A stretch of 64,000 nt of DNA from Haemophilus sp. (GCA_019423025.1 JAHZCD010000010.1:17230-81229); one strand, 5' to 3'; positions 33,979-42,610 are shown, counted from the first letter of the stretch. The notes: generated by a model from the sequence alone, not told the origin. Numbers and translations are program-made.

Positions 33979-34013
33979 GTGCGGTTAAAATCTGTGTATT
34001 TTTAACCGCACTT
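33979..34013 (+). terminator. Right direct repeat / uptake-sequence hairpin terminator
   Basis: Copy of the left repeat (33979-34009), six bases after the glycosyltransferase stop. Stem GTGCGGTTA / TAACCGCAC is 9 bp, followed by TTTT. The 3' arm is an exact uptake sequence. It probably ends the glycosyltransferase transcript, or originally the menB transcript. Confidence 0.75.
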
Positions 34014-34033
34014 TTGTCATCAAGGAGAATAAG

Positions 34034-35023
34034 ATGGAAACCAAATCATTTAATCTTTATCGTTATTCTATTCCCGTCGATAGCCAATTGATTTTACGTG
34101 GACGTTTTTTAAAACGCCGTGAAGGCTTGATTGTGCGTGTAGCTTGCAGCCGTGATGGCTGGGGGGAAATTGCACCTTTACCTGGGTTTAGTGAAGAAAC
34201 CATCGAACAAGCGCAAGAGCAAGCCATTGAATGGCTGACGAATTGGTGTCATGCAAGCTGCGAAGCGCCAAGAGTGCCCCTTGACGGTTGCTATCCTTCT
34301 GTTGCTTTCGGTATTAGCACGGCGATGGATGAGATGAAGCGTTATTTAAATGAGGAAGGCAACTATCATACTGCACCGTTGTGCTATGGTGATCCTGATG
34401 AGTTATATGCGGAACTGAATCAAATGCCCGGTGACAAAATGGCTAAAATTAAAGTCGGTATGTATGAAGCGAATCGTGATGGTTTGATTACGGATATGTT
34501 TCTTGAAGCCATTTCTGATTTGCAATTACGTCTAGATGCGAATCGTCAATGGACCTTGGCAAAAGCTTTAAAATTTGCGGAGAAAGTAAAACCGCAACAT
34601 AGATCTCGTATTCAATTTTTGGAAGAACCTTGTAAAACTCGTGAAGAAAGCCGCCAGTTTGCCGCTCAAACAGGTATTAATATTGCTTGGGATGAAAGTG
34701 TGCGAGAGCCAGATTTTCTTTTAGAAAAAGAACCGCACTTAAGCGCCATTGTGATTAAACCAACATTGATTGGCTCGCTGCAAGATTGTCAAAAGCTGAT
34801 TGCACAAGCGCATAGCTTAGGCATAAAAGCGGTGATTAGCTCGAGTATTGAAAGTAGCCTTGGATTGACGCAACTCGCTCGTATTGCAGCGCAATATACC
34901 CCCAATGTGACACCTGGACTGGATACATTGAACTTAATGCAACATCAAATATTACGCGCATGGCCGGGCTCAGATTTACCACTAATTGATCTAAATTCAG
35001 AATTTATTACCAAAATCGTATAG
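34034..35023 (+). CDS. menC: o-Succinylbenzoate synthase MenC
   Basis: Enolase-superfamily enzyme that dehydrates SHCHC to o-succinylbenzoate in menaquinone synthesis. The 329 residues contain the catalytic lysine region MAKIKVGMYE (about 137) and metal ligands LRLDANRQW (about 160), FLEEPC (about 197) and AWDESV (about 218). The second acid/base segment is AIVIKPTLIGS (about 242). An uptake sequence lies near 34734. Good ribosome-binding site (tcaaggagaataag). Confidence 0.94.
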   Translation: METKSFNLYRYSIPVDSQLILRGRFLKRREGLIVRVACSRDGWGEIAPLPGFSEETIEQAQEQAIEWLTNWCHASCEAPRVPLDGCYPSVAFGISTAMDEMKRYLNEEGNYHTAPLCYGDPDELYAELNQMPGDKMAKIKVGMYEANRDGLITDMFLEAISDLQLRLDANRQWTLAKALKFAEKVKPQHRSRIQFLEEPCKTREESRQFAAQTGINIAWDESVREPDFLLEKEPHLSAIVIKPTLIGSLQDCQKLIAQAHSLGIKAVISSSIESSLGLTQLARIAAQYTPNVTPGLDTLNLMQHQILRAWPGSDLPLIDLNSEFITKIV

Positions 35024-35053
35024 AGATACGACCACCATTACATAAAAAATCGC

Positions 35054-35059
35054 TATAAT
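35054..35059 (+). promoter_or_regulatory. -10 of the aroQ promoter
   Basis: Perfect TATAAT, 25 bases before the aroQ ATG, between menC and aroQ. No convincing -35. Confidence 0.45.
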
Positions 35060-35083
35060 TCGCACAAGTTAAAGGATGTGAAA

Positions 35084-35536
35084 ATGTCAAAAAAATTCAA
35101 TATATTGCTGTTAAATGGCCCGAACTTGAATATGTTGGGCGCAAGGGAACCAAAACATTATGGTTCACTTTCATTATCTGACATTGAAGAAAATGTGGGT
35201 AAACTTGCTGAGCAGCATGGTGTGAATTTGGAGTGTTTCCAAGCAAATAGCGAAGAAAAGTTAATTAATAAGATTCATCAAAGTTTTCAGAAAGTGGATT
35301 TTATTTTAATTAATCCTGCAGCTTATACGCATACCAGTGTTGCATTGCGCGATGCGTTGCTTGCGGTGTCAATTCCTTTTGTCGAAATTCATTTGTCTAA
35401 TGTACATAAACGTGAGCCATTCCGTCATCATTCTTACTTTAGTGATGTGGCTGAAGGTGTGATTTGTGGCTTAGGTGCAAAAGGCTATGAGTTTGCTCTC
35501 CAATTTGCGTTAGATTTTTTCAATAAAAAAGCATAA
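35084..35536 (+). CDS. aroQ: Type II 3-dehydroquinate dehydratase AroQ
   Basis: Dodecameric cytoplasmic shikimate-pathway enzyme. I start at ATG 35084 (150 residues, MSKKFNILLLNGPNLN), after aaagga; the GTG 6 bases upstream is less likely. Active-site pieces are LLNGPNLNMLGAREPKHYG (Tyr about 29, Arg about 22), NPAAYTHTSVALRDAL (about 83) and VEIHLSNVHKREPFRHHSY (about 107). Followed by accB, as in H. influenzae. Confidence 0.96.
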   Translation: MSKKFNILLLNGPNLNMLGAREPKHYGSLSLSDIEENVGKLAEQHGVNLECFQANSEEKLINKIHQSFQKVDFILINPAAYTHTSVALRDALLAVSIPFVEIHLSNVHKREPFRHHSYFSDVAEGVICGLGAKGYEFALQFALDFFNKKA

Positions 35537-35628
35537 AATTTCACAAAATTTACAGATTTTCGCAGAAATTTATCGCAAAGTTCATGATTTTGCGGTAATC
35601 TTGCCGACACAAAAACAGGTTTCAAAAT

Positions 35629-35663
35629 GACCGCACTTTGGAAATCAATTCTGAAAGTGCGGT
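35629..35663. repeat. Inverted uptake-sequence pair between aroQ and accB
   Basis: ACCGCACTTT (35630-35639) and AAAGTGCGGT (35654-35663) form a 10-bp stem with a 14-base loop. No adjoining T-run, so termination is doubtful; it lies in the accB leader region. Confidence 0.75.
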
Positions 35664-35695
35664 TAACAATTCATTATTATTTTTAGGAAGAACGT

Positions 35696-36166
35696 ATGGA
35701 CATTCGTAAAATCAAAAAACTGATTGAATTAGTAGAAGAATCGGGTATCACTGAATTAGAAGTGCAAGAAGAAGAAGGTACAGTACGTATTAGTCGTGCG
35801 GCACCAGCTGTTGCACCTGCTGCAATTCAATATGCAGCGGCGCCAGTCGCACCGGTTGCGGCTCCGGCAGCAGCACCAGCACCAGCACCTGCAGCGGCTG
35901 CACCTGCGGAAGCACCTGCAGCTGAAGTGTCTGGTCACCAAGTACGTTCACCAATGGTGGGTACATTCTATCGTAGCCCAAGTCCAGAGGCGAAAGCTTT
36001 CGTGGAAGTGGGACAAACAGTCAAAGTAGGCGATGCACTTTGTATCGTTGAAGCAATGAAAATGATGAACCGTATCGAAGCTGATAAAGCTGGTGTGGTT
36101 AAAGCAATCTTAGTAAATGATGGCGAAGCGGTTGAGTTTGATCAACCATTGATCGTTATCGAATAA
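35696..36166 (+). CDS. accB: Biotin carboxyl carrier protein AccB
   Basis: Biotinylated subunit of acetyl-CoA carboxylase, first step of fatty-acid synthesis. The 156 residues begin MDIRKIKKLIELVEESGITELEV, then an Ala/Pro-rich flexible linker (about 45-82), then the biotinyl domain with the lysine in EAMKMMN (about 121-127). GTFYRSPSP marks the thumb region of AccB-type domains. A hairpin separates it from accC. Confidence 0.96.
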   Translation: MDIRKIKKLIELVEESGITELEVQEEEGTVRISRAAPAVAPAAIQYAAAPVAPVAAPAAAPAPAPAAAAPAEAPAAEVSGHQVRSPMVGTFYRSPSPEAKAFVEVGQTVKVGDALCIVEAMKMMNRIEADKAGVVKAILVNDGEAVEFDQPLIVIE

Positions 36167-36180
36167 TCCCTATCAATCTG

Positions 36181-36207
36181 AAATGGCGAGCTTTCTCGCC
36201 ATTTTTT
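36181..36207 (+). terminator. Hairpin between accB and accC
   Basis: AAATGGCGAG / CTCGCCATTT with a four-base loop (cttt) followed by T's. It looks like a terminator inside an operon. It may let part of transcription stop, giving more AccB than AccC. Confidence 0.65.
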
Positions 36208-36226
36208 CACCCAAGTGGAAATTGTT

Positions 36227-37573
36227 ATGTTAGAAAAAGTTGTGATTGCTAACCGTGGTGAAATTGCACTGCGTATTTTGCGTGCCTGTAAAGAATTAGG
36301 CATTAAAACTGTGGCGGTTCACTCTACCGCTGACCGTGATTTAAAACACGTATTACTTGCAGATGAAACAGTTTGTATCGGACCTGCGCCATCTGTAAAA
36401 AGTTATTTAAATATTCCTGCTATTATTGCTGCAGCAGAAGTAACCGGTGCGGATGCAATTCACCCTGGTTATGGTTTCCTCTCTGAAAACGCGGATTTTG
36501 CAGAGCAAGTTGAGCGTTCTGGTTTTATCTTTATTGGCCCAACAGCGGACGTTATTCGTTTAATGGGGGATAAAGTTTCTGCGATTAAAGCAATGAAAAA
36601 AGCGGGCGTGCCTTGCGTACCAGGTTCAGATGGTCCAGTAGGCAGCGATATCGCGAAAAATAAAGAAATTGCAAAACGTATTGGCTATCCAATTATTATC
36701 AAGGCGTCTGGCGGTGGCGGCGGTCGTGGTATGCGCGTGGTACGTAGCGAAGATGCACTTGAAGAATCCATTGCGATGACCAAAGCTGAAGCAAAAGCAG
36801 CATTTAATAATGACATGGTTTACATGGAAAAATATTTAGAAAATCCACGCCATATTGAAATCCAAGTTTTAGCTGATACACACGGTAACGCAATCTATCT
36901 TGCAGAGCGTGATTGTTCTATGCAGCGCCGTCACCAAAAAGTTGTAGAAGAAGCACCAGCACCAGGCATTACCGAAGAAGTCCGTCGTGATATTGGTTCT
37001 CGTTGTGCGAAGGCTTGTGTTGAAATTGGCTATCGCGGTGCAGGTACATTTGAGTTCTTATATGAAAATGGTGAGTTCTATTTCATCGAAATGAATACTC
37101 GTATTCAAGTCGAACACCCAGTAACAGAAATGATTACTGGTGTGGATTTGGTGAAAGAACAATTGCGTATTGCGACTGGTTTACCACTTTCTTATAAACA
37201 AGAAGATATTAAAGTGAAAGGTCATGCAATTGAATGTCGTATCAATGCAGAAGATCCAAAAACATTCTTACCATCTCCAGGTAAAGTGGTACACTTGCAC
37301 TCACCAGGTGGTTTAGGCGTTCGTTGGGATTCTCATGTGTATGGCGGTTATACCGTTCCTCCGCATTATGATTCTATGATCGCAAAATTAATCACCTACG
37401 GTGATACTCGTGATGTCGCAATCCGTCGTATGCAAAATGCATTATCAGAGACGATCATTGACGGTATCAAAACAAATATCCCACTTCATGAACTCATTCT
37501 TGAAGATGAAAACTTCCAAAAAGGTGGTGCAAATATCCACTATTTAGAGAAGAAATTAGGGATGTATGATTAA
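36227..37573 (+). CDS. accC: Biotin carboxylase AccC
   Basis: Cytoplasmic ATP-grasp subunit of acetyl-CoA carboxylase that carboxylates biotin on AccB. Starting at ATG 36227 (MLEKVVIANRGEIALRIL) it has 448 residues; a GTG at 36215 gives an unneeded extension. Motifs are HPGYGFLSENADFAE (about 80), KASGGGGGRGMRVV (ATP loop, about 160), ERDCSMQRRHQKVVEEAP (about 227) and EMNTRIQVEHPVTE (about 288). It is followed by yhdT-panF as in E. coli. Confidence 0.97.
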   Translation: MLEKVVIANRGEIALRILRACKELGIKTVAVHSTADRDLKHVLLADETVCIGPAPSVKSYLNIPAIIAAAEVTGADAIHPGYGFLSENADFAEQVERSGFIFIGPTADVIRLMGDKVSAIKAMKKAGVPCVPGSDGPVGSDIAKNKEIAKRIGYPIIIKASGGGGGRGMRVVRSEDALEESIAMTKAEAKAAFNNDMVYMEKYLENPRHIEIQVLADTHGNAIYLAERDCSMQRRHQKVVEEAPAPGITEEVRRDIGSRCAKACVEIGYRGAGTFEFLYENGEFYFIEMNTRIQVEHPVTEMITGVDLVKEQLRIATGLPLSYKQEDIKVKGHAIECRINAEDPKTFLPSPGKVVHLHSPGGLGVRWDSHVYGGYTVPPHYDSMIAKLITYGDTRDVAIRRMQNALSETIIDGIKTNIPLHELILEDENFQKGGANIHYLEKKLGMYD

Positions 37574-37669
37574 TTTATAATTTTCTAGGCAAAGGCAGAA
37601 TATTTCTGCCTTTTTTGTTTATCGTTTAATATAATTATTGACGGTAAAATATTCTAACAGGAGCTAATA

Positions 37670-37924
37670 ATGGATTTATCACAACGTTATAAACAAGCAG
37701 CCAAGGAGGCTCGCTGGGCATTAGGTTTAGCTATTCTTTATGTCATAGGATGGTGTATTTGTGCTTATTTACCAAAAGGGGCACTCGGGCCGATAGGTTT
37801 TCCGTTGTGGTTTGAATTATCCTGCATTTATTTACCTATTTTGTTTGTCGTCATTGGGTATTGGATTGTCAAAATTGTCTTTTTAGATATTCCGCTAGAT
37901 GTTGAGTCAAAGGAGAATAAATAA
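37670..37924 (+). CDS. yhdT: YhdT family small membrane protein (DUF997)
   Basis: An 84-residue protein with two membrane segments (ALGLAILYVIGWCICAYL and LPILFVVIGYWIVKIVFL) and a ribosome-binding site aacaggagctaata. The family has no proven function but sits almost always just ahead of panF, hinting at a partner of the pantothenate symporter. The stop and panF start overlap as TAATG. Confidence 0.85.
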   Translation: MDLSQRYKQAAKEARWALGLAILYVIGWCICAYLPKGALGPIGFPLWFELSCIYLPILFVVIGYWIVKIVFLDIPLDVESKENK

Positions 37925-39348
37925 TGAATTTAGGTATTATTCTCCCCTTAGCTATCTATTTAGTCTTTATCTTTGGTGCGGCATTATTTGCTTATGTAAA
38001 ACGCAGTAAAGGTGATTTCCTTACGGAATATTATGTAGGAAATCGCTCCATGACGGGCTTTGTGCTTGCGATGACAACGGCTTCCACTTATGCTAGTGCC
38101 AGTTCTTTTGTTGGTGGACCTGGGGCAGCTTATAAATATGGGCTAGGTTGGGTATTACTCGCCATGATCCAAGTACCGGCTGTTTGGTTAGCCTTAGGTG
38201 CATTGGGCAAAAAGTTTGCATTACTTTCTCGCGAGACCAATGCGCTTACTATCAATGATTTATTTCTCTATCGTTATAAAAATAAATATCTCGTTTGGAT
38301 TTCCAGTCTAGCATTGTTGCTTGCCTTCTTTGCTGCTATGGTTGTGCAATTTATTGGTGGGGCAAGATTGCTCGAAACCACGATAGGGATTCCTTATACT
38401 CACGCCTTGCTTATTTTTGCCTTAACGGTTGGTATTTATACGTTTATTGGTGGTTTCCGAGCCGTCGTGTTAACCGATACAATTCAAGGTACGGTAATGA
38501 TTTTGGGCACAATCGTGCTATTAGTGGGCGTGATTTACCATCTCGGTGGCGTAGAAAGTGCGGTCAATAAATTAACTGAAATTGATCCGAGTTTAGTGAG
38601 TCCTTACGGCCCGAATGAGATGCTAGATTTTCAATTTATGGCATCATTTTGGATCCTAGTCTGTTTCGGTGTGGTTGGTTTACCACATACAGCTGTCCGT
38701 TGTATGGCTTTCAAAGACAGTAAAGCCTTACATCGAGGCATGCTCATTGGTACGATTGTCCTTTCAGTCATTATGTTTGGTATGCACTTGGCAGGCGCTT
38801 TAGGACGTGCCGTTGTGCCAGATTTAACGGTGTCAGATAAAGTCATTCCAACCTTAATGTTGGAAGTGCTTCCTCCTATTGTTGCAGGGATTTTCTTAGC
38901 TGCACCGATGTCGGCGATTATGTCCACAGTTGATGCGCAACTTATTCAATCCTCCTCAATTTTTGTGAAAGACTTATATCTTGCAAGCAAACCTGAAGCA
39001 GCGAAGAATGAAAAACGAATTAGCCGTATTTCATCAGTCATCACACTGATTTTATCGGCGTTGCTAATTCTCGCGGCACTGAATCCACCAGATATGATTA
39101 TTTGGTTGAATCTATTTGCTTTCGGGGGATTAGAAGCCGCATTCCTTTGGGTGATTGTATTAGGCATTTATTGGGATAAAGCAAATGCAGCAGGGGCAAT
39201 AAGTTCAATGGTGGTGGGATTAAGCAGTTATGTGCTTCTGGCTCAATTTGGTATCAAACTATTTGGTTTTAATGCGATTGTGCCTGCACTTGTATTTGGT
39301 TTGATAGCTTTCATCTTGGGTAACCAATTCAGTACAAAAAAACAGTAA
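37924..39348 (+). CDS. panF: Sodium/pantothenate symporter PanF
   Basis: Inner-membrane Na+-coupled pantothenate importer of the SSS family, 474 residues with about twelve or thirteen membrane segments. Conserved stretches are DFLTEYYVGNRSMTGFVLAMT (about 31), ASASSFVGGPGAAYK (about 59), YTFIGGFRAVVLTDTIQG (about 171), VGLPHTAVRCMA (about 252) and AAPMSAIMSTVDAQLIQSSSI (about 318). Overlaps yhdT by one base. Uptake sequence near 38560. Confidence 0.95.
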   Translation: MNLGIILPLAIYLVFIFGAALFAYVKRSKGDFLTEYYVGNRSMTGFVLAMTTASTYASASSFVGGPGAAYKYGLGWVLLAMIQVPAVWLALGALGKKFALLSRETNALTINDLFLYRYKNKYLVWISSLALLLAFFAAMVVQFIGGARLLETTIGIPYTHALLIFALTVGIYTFIGGFRAVVLTDTIQGTVMILGTIVLLVGVIYHLGGVESAVNKLTEIDPSLVSPYGPNEMLDFQFMASFWILVCFGVVGLPHTAVRCMAFKDSKALHRGMLIGTIVLSVIMFGMHLAGALGRAVVPDLTVSDKVIPTLMLEVLPPIVAGIFLAAPMSAIMSTVDAQLIQSSSIFVKDLYLASKPEAAKNEKRISRISSVITLILSALLILAALNPPDMIIWLNLFAFGGLEAAFLWVIVLGIYWDKANAAGAISSMVVGLSSYVLLAQFGIKLFGFNAIVPALVFGLIAFILGNQFSTKKQ

Positions 39349-39354
39349 AAACGG

Positions 39355-39363
39355 ACCGCACTT
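39355..39363 (-). repeat. DNA uptake sequence ahead of the EamA transporter gene
   Basis: Exact complement ACCGCACTT occupying the leader; the ATG begins two bases later and the only Shine-Dalgarno-like bases (CGGA) adjoin it. Confidence 0.9.
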
Positions 39364-39364
39364 T

Positions 39365-40240
39365 ATGGTTTATCAAATCCTAGCATTGTTTATTTGGAGT
39401 AGTGCCTTTGTAGCCGCTAAATACACCTTTACAATGATGGACACCATTTTGATGATCCAAGTTCGTTTATTAATGGCGGCAATTATTGTGATGCCACTCT
39501 TTTTTCGTCGTTGGAAAGGCGTGTCTAAACCGATGCGAAAACAGCTTTGGTGGCTAGGTTTTTTTAATTATACCGCAACCTTTTTGCTACAATTTATTGG
39601 CTTAAAATATACGAGCGCGGCGAGCGCAACGACCATGATTGGATTAGAGCCATTATGTGTGATTTTTATTGGGCATTTTTTCTTTCAAGATCGTGCGAAA
39701 TGGTATCACTGGTTGTGTGGCGCTTTTGCCTTTTTAGGCGTGGCCATTTTAATTCTAGGTGGGCAGGGCAATGAAGGCTCAAGTGAAATTAGCTTATTGG
39801 GCTGCTCATTAGTGGTTGCGGCAAGTATTGTATTTGCTTGTTGTTTACGTTGGACGAAAAAAGTGGTAGCAACGGTTTCTGCTCAAGCCTATACATCGAT
39901 TTCTATCGTATTAGCGACCATCACCATGCTGCCATTTACTTTATTACTGACGGAAAGCTGGGATATCCATTTTAACTGGCTTGGTTTCTTCGGTTTGATT
40001 TATCTCGGCGTAGCATGCAGTTGGTTTGCCTTTTGGTTGTGGAATAAAGGCTTAAATTCAGTAGATGCAAAAATCTCGGGAATTTTGACCGCACTTGAGC
40101 CGATTTTTGGTGTCTTTTTGGCAGTATTATTACTCAACGAAGAGGTTTCACTTGTTTCAGCGCTTGGGATTATCATTATTGTGGTTTCAGCCCTAGGCGT
40201 AAGTTTATTACCCAGATGGTTACATAAAGAAATTAATTAA
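39365..40240 (+). CDS. DMT-superfamily (EamA) transporter
   Basis: A 291-residue inner-membrane protein with ten predicted segments in two EamA repeats, of the drug/metabolite transporter type. The repeats are visible as QILALFIWSSAFVAAKYTF...FLLQFIGLKYTSAASATTMIGLEPL and FFGLIYLGVACSWFAFWLWNKGL...AKISGILTALEPIFGVFLAV. The start ATG (39365) is directly preceded by an uptake sequence, so translation initiation may be weak. It lies between panF and prmA; in E. coli prmA follows panF directly. The substrate is unknown; an uptake sequence lies near 40088. Confidence 0.85.
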   Translation: MVYQILALFIWSSAFVAAKYTFTMMDTILMIQVRLLMAAIIVMPLFFRRWKGVSKPMRKQLWWLGFFNYTATFLLQFIGLKYTSAASATTMIGLEPLCVIFIGHFFFQDRAKWYHWLCGAFAFLGVAILILGGQGNEGSSEISLLGCSLVVAASIVFACCLRWTKKVVATVSAQAYTSISIVLATITMLPFTLLLTESWDIHFNWLGFFGLIYLGVACSWFAFWLWNKGLNSVDAKISGILTALEPIFGVFLAVLLLNEEVSLVSALGIIIIVVSALGVSLLPRWLHKEIN

Positions 40241-40252
40241 AAGGAAAAGAAG

Positions 40253-41140
40253 ATGGCGTGGATTCAAATTCGCTTAAATAGTACAAATGAAAAAGCCGAG
40301 AATATTAGCGATTTTTTAGAAGAAATTGGCTCAGTTTCGGTCACATTTATGGATAGCCAAGATACACCGATTTTTGAACCACTTCCAGGCGAAACACGTT
40401 TGTGGGGAAATACGGATGTGATTGCATTATTTGATGCAGAAACCGATATGAATGAAATTGTGAGTTTGCTTAAACAAGCACATCATTTAGATGAAAACAC
40501 CGCTTACAAAATTGAGCAAATCGAGGATAAAGATTGGGAACGTGAATGGATGGATAACTTCCACCCAATGCAATTTGGCAAACGTTTATGGATTTGCCCA
40601 AGCTGGTGTGAAGTGCCAGATCAAAATGCAGTTAATGTGATGCTTGATCCTGGTTTAGCTTTCGGAACAGGCACCCACCCGACAACCGCACTTTGTTTAG
40701 AGTGGTTAGATGGTTTGGATTTAACTGACAAAACCGTCATCGATTTTGGTTGTGGCTCTGGAATTCTTGCCATTGCAGCGCTTAAATTAGGGGCTAAAAA
40801 TGCGATTGGTATTGATATCGATCCACAAGCGATTCTCGCCAGTCGTAATAATGCAGAACAAAATGGTGTGGCGGATCGTCTGCAACTTTTCTTATCCGAT
40901 GATAAACCCGAAGATTTAAAAGCGGATGTCGTTGTGGCGAATATTCTTGCGGGACCATTAAAAGAACTTTACCCGATTATTTCTCAATTAGTGAAAGAGG
41001 GGGGCGATCTTGGATTATCGGGTATTTTAGAAACTCAAGCACAATCGGTATGCGATGCGTATGCGCAATCGTTTAATTTAGATCCCGTAGCGGTGAAAGA
41101 GGAATGGTGCCGTATTACAGGTAAATTAAAATCGGCTTAA
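40253..41140 (+). CDS. prmA: Ribosomal protein L11 methyltransferase PrmA
   Basis: SAM-dependent enzyme that trimethylates L11. The 295 residues have the N-terminal substrate domain (MAWIQIRLNSTNEKAENISDFL) and the methyltransferase core: VMLDPGLAFGTGTHPTTALCLEWL (about 138), VIDFGCGSGILAIAALKLGA (SAM motif I, about 162) and VVANILAGPLKELYP (about 229). Ribosome-binding site aaaaggaaaagaag. Uptake sequence near 40682. Confidence 0.96.
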   Translation: MAWIQIRLNSTNEKAENISDFLEEIGSVSVTFMDSQDTPIFEPLPGETRLWGNTDVIALFDAETDMNEIVSLLKQAHHLDENTAYKIEQIEDKDWEREWMDNFHPMQFGKRLWICPSWCEVPDQNAVNVMLDPGLAFGTGTHPTTALCLEWLDGLDLTDKTVIDFGCGSGILAIAALKLGAKNAIGIDIDPQAILASRNNAEQNGVADRLQLFLSDDKPEDLKADVVVANILAGPLKELYPIISQLVKEGGDLGLSGILETQAQSVCDAYAQSFNLDPVAVKEEWCRITGKLKSA

Positions 41141-41188
41141 TTTCTTTTTGTCAATTAAAAAAAGTGCATTTTTTGAACAAATTTCCCT

Positions 41189-41217
41189 TTGCAAAAAAAA
41201 AGAAAAATGCGTAATAT
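41189..41217 (+). promoter_or_regulatory. dusB-fis promoter
   Basis: -35 TTGCAA (41189-41194), 17 bases, -10 TAATAT (41212-41217), then the C-rich start region AGCACCCCTTG. Such a discriminator is typical of stringently controlled promoters like that of the fis operon in enteric bacteria. The leader to dusB is about 65 bases. Confidence 0.65.
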
Positions 41218-41289
41218 AGCACCCCTTGTCGGTGACTGCTGTTGCCTGACTTGATAGAGATTAAGACTTGTAATTGGGGATAACATAAA

Positions 41290-42270
41290 ATGCGAATTGG
41301 TTCTTATGAATTAAAAAATCGTATTTTATTGGCGCCCATGGCAGGTATCACGGATCAACCTTTTCGACGTTTATGTGCCCATTACGGCGCGGGATTAACG
41401 TTTTCAGAGATGATGTCCACTAATCCACAAGTTTGGCATACAGAGAAATCGAAACTTCGTTTAGCACATAGTGAAGAGCTAGGATTAAATGCGGTGCAAA
41501 TCGCAGGTTCTGATCCTTTAGAAATGGCCCAAGCTGCAGCAATTAATGTAGCCTATGGCGCTGAAATTATCGACATCAATATGGGCTGTCCCGCAAAGAA
41601 AGTGAATCGAAAGCTGGCGGGCTCTGCACTGCTTCAATTTCCCGATTTAGTGGAGAAAATTTTAAAAGAAGTCGTGAATGCTGTTGATGTGCCTGTGACG
41701 TTAAAAATTCGCACAGGTTGGGATAAAGCAAATCGAAACTGTGTGCAAATCGGCAAAATTGCAGAACAATCTGGTATTCAGGCTTTAACCATTCACGGGC
41801 GGACGAAAGAATGCTTATTTGAAGGTGAAGCTGAATACGACAATATTCGAGCAGTGAAACAATCAATTTCAATTCCAGTCATTGCGAATGGTGATATTGA
41901 TTCTGCCTCGAAAGCGAAAAAGGTACTTGAGTATACAGGTGCTGATGCAATAATGATCGGTCGTGCCGCACTAGGCAATCCATGGCTTTTTCAAGCCGTT
42001 GAGGCTTTAGTGGAACATGATTCGATAATTCAAACACCAAGTTTGCGTGAAAAGTGCGGTCATATTTTGCGTCATATTCAAGAACTCCATCAGTTCTATG
42101 GCGAGCAAAAAGGCTATCGAATAGCCCGTAAACACGTGGCTTGGTATTTACAGGGAATTCAACCCGATTCCGTTTTTAGACAGACTTTTAACGCAATTAA
42201 TGAACCGAAAGAGCAGTTAATTGTGCTGGAAGATTTTTTAAATTCAATTTTGGATAAAGAAAAATGTTAG
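41290..42270 (+). CDS. dusB: tRNA-dihydrouridine synthase B DusB
   Basis: FMN enzyme reducing uridine (U17) in the tRNA D-loop. The 326 residues include LAPMAGITDQPFRRLC (about 14), the catalytic-cysteine segment NMGCPAKKVNRKLAGSALL (about 97), KIRTGWD (about 139), THHGRT-like TIHGRTKECLFEGEA (about 170) and NGDIDSA (about 200). fis starts inside its last codons, as in E. coli (dusB-fis). Uptake sequence near 42050. Confidence 0.96.
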   Translation: MRIGSYELKNRILLAPMAGITDQPFRRLCAHYGAGLTFSEMMSTNPQVWHTEKSKLRLAHSEELGLNAVQIAGSDPLEMAQAAAINVAYGAEIIDINMGCPAKKVNRKLAGSALLQFPDLVEKILKEVVNAVDVPVTLKIRTGWDKANRNCVQIGKIAEQSGIQALTIHGRTKECLFEGEAEYDNIRAVKQSISIPVIANGDIDSASKAKKVLEYTGADAIMIGRAALGNPWLFQAVEALVEHDSIIQTPSLREKCGHILRHIQELHQFYGEQKGYRIARKHVAWYLQGIQPDSVFRQTFNAINEPKEQLIVLEDFLNSILDKEKC

Positions 42271-42563
42271 AACAACAACGTAGTCCGTCTGAAGCGTTAA
42301 CCGTTTCAGTTTTAAACTCTCAATCACAAGTAACAAACAAACCATTACGTGATTCTGTAAAACAAGCTTTACGCAATTACTTATCACAATTAGATGGTCA
42401 AGATGTGAATGATCTTTACGAATTAGTATTAGCGGAAGTTGAACACCCGATGTTAGATATGATTATGCAATACACCCGCGGAAACCAAACCCGTGCAGCT
42501 AATATGCTCGGTATCAACCGTGGTACATTGCGTAAGAAATTGAAAAAATACGGTATGGGCTAA
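42264..42563 (+). CDS. fis: DNA-binding protein Fis
   Basis: Nucleoid protein and activator of rRNA and growth genes. The 99 residues are near the E. coli 98. The N-terminal regulatory region is followed by the helix-turn-helix MDMIMQYTRGNQTRAANMLGINRGTLRKKLKKYG (about 64-98), which is essentially invariant. Overlaps dusB by seven bases. Ends at a strong terminator. Confidence 0.97.
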   Translation: MLEQQRSPSEALTVSVLNSQSQVTNKPLRDSVKQALRNYLSQLDGQDVNDLYELVLAEVEHPMLDMIMQYTRGNQTRAANMLGINRGTLRKKLKKYGMG

Positions 42564-42580
42564 TTAAAATTAGCAAAAAG

Positions 42581-42610
42581 AAAGGCGAACATGATGTTCG
42601 CCTTTTTATT
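42581..42610. terminator. Bidirectional terminator between fis and tonB
   Basis: Perfect 11-bp stem AAAGGCGAACA / TGTTCGCCTTT with a three-base loop, T-runs on the plus strand and A-run upstream, between convergent genes. Confidence 0.88.

Noticed and set aside
35756..36029. Open frames on both strands over accB with Cys/Arg- or Gln-rich products
   Set aside because: They come from the repetitive Ala/Pro codons of the BCCP linker read in other frames.
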